Below are positions 61,300 through 64,000 of a stretch of 64,000 nt of DNA, piece by piece (within the stretch, counting starts at the first letter, position 1; each line of letters opens with the position of its first letter). The notes below the pieces were generated by a model, which saw only the letters and a program-made list of their open reading frames with translations, did no database searches and was not told the origin of the DNA. This DNA is from Bacteroidota bacterium (GTDB lineage Bacteria; Bacteroidota; Ignavibacteria; UBA10030; SZUA-254): the NCBI GenBank assembly GCA_020056225.1, contig JAGVIE010000037.1, positions 43,060 through 107,059 of the forward strand, read 5' to 3'. The position numbers and the translations under genes are program-made.

Positions 61300-62310
61300 T
61301 TATTCGTACCAATCTAGAATGTGGTATGCGAGGAGTTTACCAATCCATTGCGCTTGATTTAGAGCGGCACTGCTGTATAAAATACTGGCATTTCCTCTCA
61401 TTTCAATAACGCTACCTGAGCCTCCGCCCATAAGCAATGATCCTATAATTCGGGGTGTCCCCTTTGCTAGTGATAAATCAAAAACGGAATTACTTGAAAC
61501 AACAACCAACCCATGCCAATCCATAGTACCGGTGAGTTGAAAATATCCACTTACAACGAGGATACCCCATCCTTCAATTGTCCCGGAGATTTTTACAGGA
61601 TGAGTTGAATCACTTCCATTGATAAATACAATTTTAGGATTATTGCTTGATCCATAAGGTGTATTGCCGCTATACGGTGATCCGCTTGGATTCAAAGTAT
61701 AATCTGCACTTGCCATGTATTCATTTATATATGCGTTTGGATCGGAAAGAGCTGGATTAACTATTATATCTTGGGCACCATCAATATAGCCGCCAAATAT
61801 TGAAATGTTTGTGCTGTCAGATTGGGTTAGTACCGCTACCCCTGCTACTTCACCTGAATCACTTGGATTAGATCCATTGATATCATAATTATGACCGTCA
61901 ATTAACGGTGTTCCTCTCATTATCATCCCGACATTAGGGACTCTTAAGGAAACCGCAGCCGTGTCCTTCGGAAATGGTTTTGGATAGACGAGTAATCTTG
62001 ATGAGATACGATAGCTTGTATCGTTAAAACGTGCAACCGATGTAATATTCATAATTGTATCAACGCGAGTTAATGATACTGTGTAAGTCCCTCCATCCAA
62101 TGAACCTGTTACACTCGCAATCGAACTGCTATCAGATAATTTTTTAAGTGCGACATTAATGCCGCTTCTCGCGATCTCACGAGCAGTCGTATACTTGATA
62201 TAGCCATAAGTATCATCTTCAGCACGTCGGTCACGTTCATTCAATGAAGAATTGATCAAGCCGAAAAAAACCATCAATGCAAGTACACCAAAAATAGAAT
62301 TACTTCCCAC
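61300..62310 (-). CDS. PilX-like pseudopilin-associated protein
   Basis: A 336-residue protein with one N-terminal membrane helix (GVLALMVFFGLINSSL) and a helix-containing YTTAREIARSGINVALKKL segment, reminiscent of PilX/GspK-type minor pilins. The rest is beta-rich with repeated turns (SGTIEGWGILVVSGYFQLTGTM, DWHGLVVVSSNSVFDLS), perhaps a beta-helix. It begins with GTG. There is no classical prepilin peptidase site. Last of three collinear genes ending at a terminator. Confidence 0.65.
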   Translation of the reverse strand: MGSNSIFGVLALMVFFGLINSSLNERDRRAEDDTYGYIKYTTAREIARSGINVALKKLSDSSSIASVTGSLDGGTYTVSLTRVDTIMNITSVARFNDTSYRISSRLLVYPKPFPKDTAAVSLRVPNVGMIMRGTPLIDGHNYDINGSNPSDSGEVAGVAVLTQSDSTNISIFGGYIDGAQDIIVNPALSDPNAYINEYMASADYTLNPSGSPYSGNTPYGSSNNPKIVFINGSDSTHPVKISGTIEGWGILVVSGYFQLTGTMDWHGLVVVSSNSVFDLSLAKGTPRIIGSLLMGGGSGSVIEMRGNASILYSSAALNQAQWIGKLLAYHILDWYE

Positions 62311-62319
62311 ATTATTACC

Positions 62320-62907
62320 TTATTGATTTAAATTTCTGGGATAAATTGTTTTTTCCCAGTACACGTTTTGATACGCCGCAGTATTCGACAGTGATGAATA
62401 GACGGGTTCACTGCTTTCCAATCGGATTTTTATCCTTATCGCTTTGATAGAATCAAGACGGACCTTGGTATTTAGAGGACATCGTAATTCTCTTCCTAAT
62501 GTATCGAAGTAAGCGAATTGTAAGTACGTCATACCGACATTAGCGTTGATAGTCTGATGCCCAGTAGCCTGCCTGATCAGCATCCTATCGTTGGTGTTCC
62601 TTGTGCTATTAACGGTGTCTCCTAATGAATATTGAACTGAGACAATAGTACCGGAATTCGTAAGATCAGATTTGAAAGCGATGTTTGTAGAATCAGCAGA
62701 TTGAATGGCATCGGTTTTTGTATGGTAACCAATTTTCAATATGTCCGATTCCATAATTCTTGCAAGCGTAATAATGTTGCCCTGTACATTGGTAGATAAT
62801 GTTTTTTCAAAGTTCGCCTGATTTATATTACCCATCATTGTGAAAATTGAAATCAACATTATACCGCCTATTACCGCAGCCGCTATTATATCGAGTATTA
62901 TACTCAT
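62320..62907 (-). CDS. Pseudopilin-like protein (PilW-like)
   Basis: A 195-residue protein with a hydrophobic N-terminal helix (IILDIIAAAVIGGIMLISIFT) followed by a polar helix (NFEKTLSTNVQGNIITLARIME) and a beta-rich C-terminal domain, the general layout of minor pilins of the PilW/PilJ type. It lacks a charged leader with a G/F cleavage site. It lies 9 nt before the next gene of the cluster. Assignment rests on layout and neighbours. Confidence 0.6.
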   Translation of the reverse strand: MSIILDIIAAAVIGGIMLISIFTMMGNINQANFEKTLSTNVQGNIITLARIMESDILKIGYHTKTDAIQSADSTNIAFKSDLTNSGTIVSVQYSLGDTVNSTRNTNDRMLIRQATGHQTINANVGMTYLQFAYFDTLGRELRCPLNTKVRLDSIKAIRIKIRLESSEPVYSSLSNTAAYQNVYWEKTIYPRNLNQ

Positions 62908-62927
62908 TATCCGATCAAACCTTTTTA

Positions 62928-63518
62928 CTAAAAATATTCACGATAAACTGACAGTGATTTTATCATAACCGAATCCAACATATACGATACTTTTTTTGGA
63001 GAATTACGATCTATTGAACTAATAATAACAGAATCGAGCATGTTCGGATGTTTCACAACAACAATTATCTTTTTGTACCAAGTCGAGGCTGAAGAATACA
63101 CATCCTGATTAGTGTTAGTAACATAAATTATACTATCTCTTACAATAAAAGTCCCGAGGCTGGATGAGTGATCGAGCCGTGTATAGCGATGGTAGTCATC
63201 TACATCGTTGAACATGGTACGAGACTTAAATGGTTCTTGATCATACGCCGGAACGGTTGATTCGGTACCTTCCGGTCCGAAATAATATTGCGGTGTCAAC
63301 TCAGATGTAAAATGAGCAACTTTACCGATAGTGCAACTATCAAATGCTTTAGAATTTATCTCATCGATCATAGCTTGAGCGATAGAAATCGCATCGATCC
63401 TGGATTCGTTATCCATGGTTATTAATGACGCGCGTAGGAGCGATGAGTTGATTGTAAGCTGTAGTGTCGCCAACAGCGCTAACGCTAAAACAATTAATAA
63501 TACCTGTCCTAAATTCAT
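62928..63518 (-). CDS. Pseudopilin-like protein (PilV-like)
   Basis: A 196-residue protein, first gene of the cluster. The N-terminal hydrophobic helix (VLLIVLALALLATLQLTI) leads into a helix with AISIAQAMIDEINSKAFDS, as in PilV-type minor pilins, then a beta domain. No canonical prepilin cleavage motif. It would form part of a pilus or type II-like pseudopilus with the downstream genes and PilB; this is inference from context. Confidence 0.6.
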   Translation of the reverse strand: MNLGQVLLIVLALALLATLQLTINSSLLRASLITMDNESRIDAISIAQAMIDEINSKAFDSCTIGKVAHFTSELTPQYYFGPEGTESTVPAYDQEPFKSRTMFNDVDDYHRYTRLDHSSSLGTFIVRDSIIYVTNTNQDVYSSASTWYKKIIVVVKHPNMLDSVIISSIDRNSPKKVSYMLDSVMIKSLSVYREYF

Positions 63519-63773
63519 TTTATTTTATTGAAAATAAAATCATCGATAGATATTCATATTCACTATTTTCTCTCGATAAATTGTATTGAGAAGAATAGGC
63601 TGTCACAAGTGCTGGACTTGATTTTGTAATACAAACTACGGATTTATTTTCGAGAGATGTATACATTTAATCTATCTTATTCCGTTTTTAATGTCAATAA
63701 GACATTACTCAGATTCTACATATAAGATAAGAGAGAAGCGTGATAATCAGGTAAATCAGGTAATACTCCTGCG

Positions 63774-63905
63774 TTATGAATGCGTATCAAGTTTTATTTT
63801 TCTTTCTCTAAATAACTGACCTACAATAACACCCACAACAAACACAATAGATGAGTAATAAACCCATACTAAGAACACAAGGATGAAAGCGTAGGTTCCA
63901 TATAG
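63774..63905 (-). pseudogene. C-terminal fragment of a YihY/BrkB family membrane protein, cut by an IS element
   Basis: 44 codons: LYGTYAFILVFLVWVYYSSI then VFVVGVIVGQLFRERKIKLDTHS. The YG...LVFLVWVYYSS pattern is the last membrane helices of YihY/BrkB (former RNase BN) proteins. The frame stops being BrkB-like at 63906, exactly where an IS3-type end begins, so the gene is interrupted. Confidence 0.75.
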
Positions 63906-64000
63906 TGATCTTGTCCCGATTTTCTGGACAACAAGTTAAGACAAAAAATTATTTAATTCAAATTGCACCGGTGATTGATAACCGATAGCAGAATGTCTCC
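63906..64000 (-). mobile_element. IS3-family insertion sequence, one end (continues beyond the window)
   Basis: The element starts with TGATCTTGTCCCGATTTTCT at 63906, an IS3-type terminal repeat (begins TG and contains the TGGACA word a few bases later). It is followed by the transposase C-terminus. The other end is outside the window. Confidence 0.78.
63936..64000 (-). CDS. IS3-family transposase (integrase core), C-terminal 20 codons
   Basis: Frame RHSAIGYQSPVQFELNNFLS then stop at 63936. The RHSA-IGY-SP-FE ending is the classic C-terminus of IS3/IS150-type OrfB transposases, just after the DDE catalytic core. Partial; it extends past the right edge. Confidence 0.82.
   Translation of the reverse strand, partial: RHSAIGYQSPVQFELNNFLS

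Noticed and set aside
1..64000. tRNA or rRNA genes
   Set aside because: Intergenic spaces were read for cloverleaf-like GTTCGA/CCA patterns and conserved rRNA words; none was convincing.

Overview
The window reads as a chromosomal segment of a bacterium from the Bacteroidota/Chlorobi/Ignavibacteria (FCB) side of the tree, most likely Ignavibacteria-like. Three large secreted proteins end in the type IX secretion (T9SS) type A sorting domain with the PNPFNPS motif. A PorQ-like T9SS protein is present, and several intergenic regions carry promoters resembling the Bacteroidota pattern TTTG-N19/20-TAnnTTTG. Base composition is moderate (about 40-45 % GC by eye). No rRNA or tRNA gene was recognised, and no CRISPR array.

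Layout. 1-7.4 kb: housekeeping and envelope genes (nucleotidyltransferase, four-helix-bundle protein inside an inverted repeat, enoyl-CoA hydratase, glycyl-tRNA synthetase, OmpA lipoprotein, TPR protein, ZIP transporter). 7.5-13.6 kb: PorQ and two paralogous T9SS cargo proteins. 13.6-24.7 kb: deoxyribose-phosphate aldolase with an unusual N-terminal extension, two SPOR lipoproteins, Ig-like lipoprotein, panE, mltG, YfhO-like membrane protein, tsaD and a GT-C glycosyltransferase. 24.7-29.5 kb: a four-gene MacAB/Dev-type efflux operon followed by an outer-membrane protein. 29.6-35.2 kb: rpmB, a 23-bp tandem repeat, a beta-propeller lipoprotein and a large T9SS-sorted trypsin-like protease. 35.2-42.2 kb: pgsA-pgpA-cinA-thpR-response regulator-recA-recX and two 3'-5' exonucleases. 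42.2-49.8 kb: REP-like palindromes, a small membrane protein, bioY, then a tight operon of an NSS transporter with its tiny partner subunit (a 48-residue ORF), an APC permease, a dicarboxylate/glutamate symporter and uppP.

Accessory region, 49.8-54.1 kb: a BsuBI/PstI-type restriction-modification pair is bracketed by two copies of the uppP 3' end, about 91 % identical over 108 bp with almost only synonymous differences. Next to it lies a compact four-gene operon of unknown function: a soluble protein, a 42-residue ORF, a DUF6338 membrane protein and a 59-residue acidic protein. This is the best candidate here for an undescribed system.

54.2-64 kb: acetate transporter; an ECF sigma/anti-sigma operon divergent from a DUF6249 membrane protein, with two nearly identical ECF-type promoters in the shared spacer; ferritin; amino-acid permease; DUF2007 protein; a PilB-type ATPase and three pseudopilin-like proteins. 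The window ends in an IS3-family element inserted in a YihY/BrkB gene.
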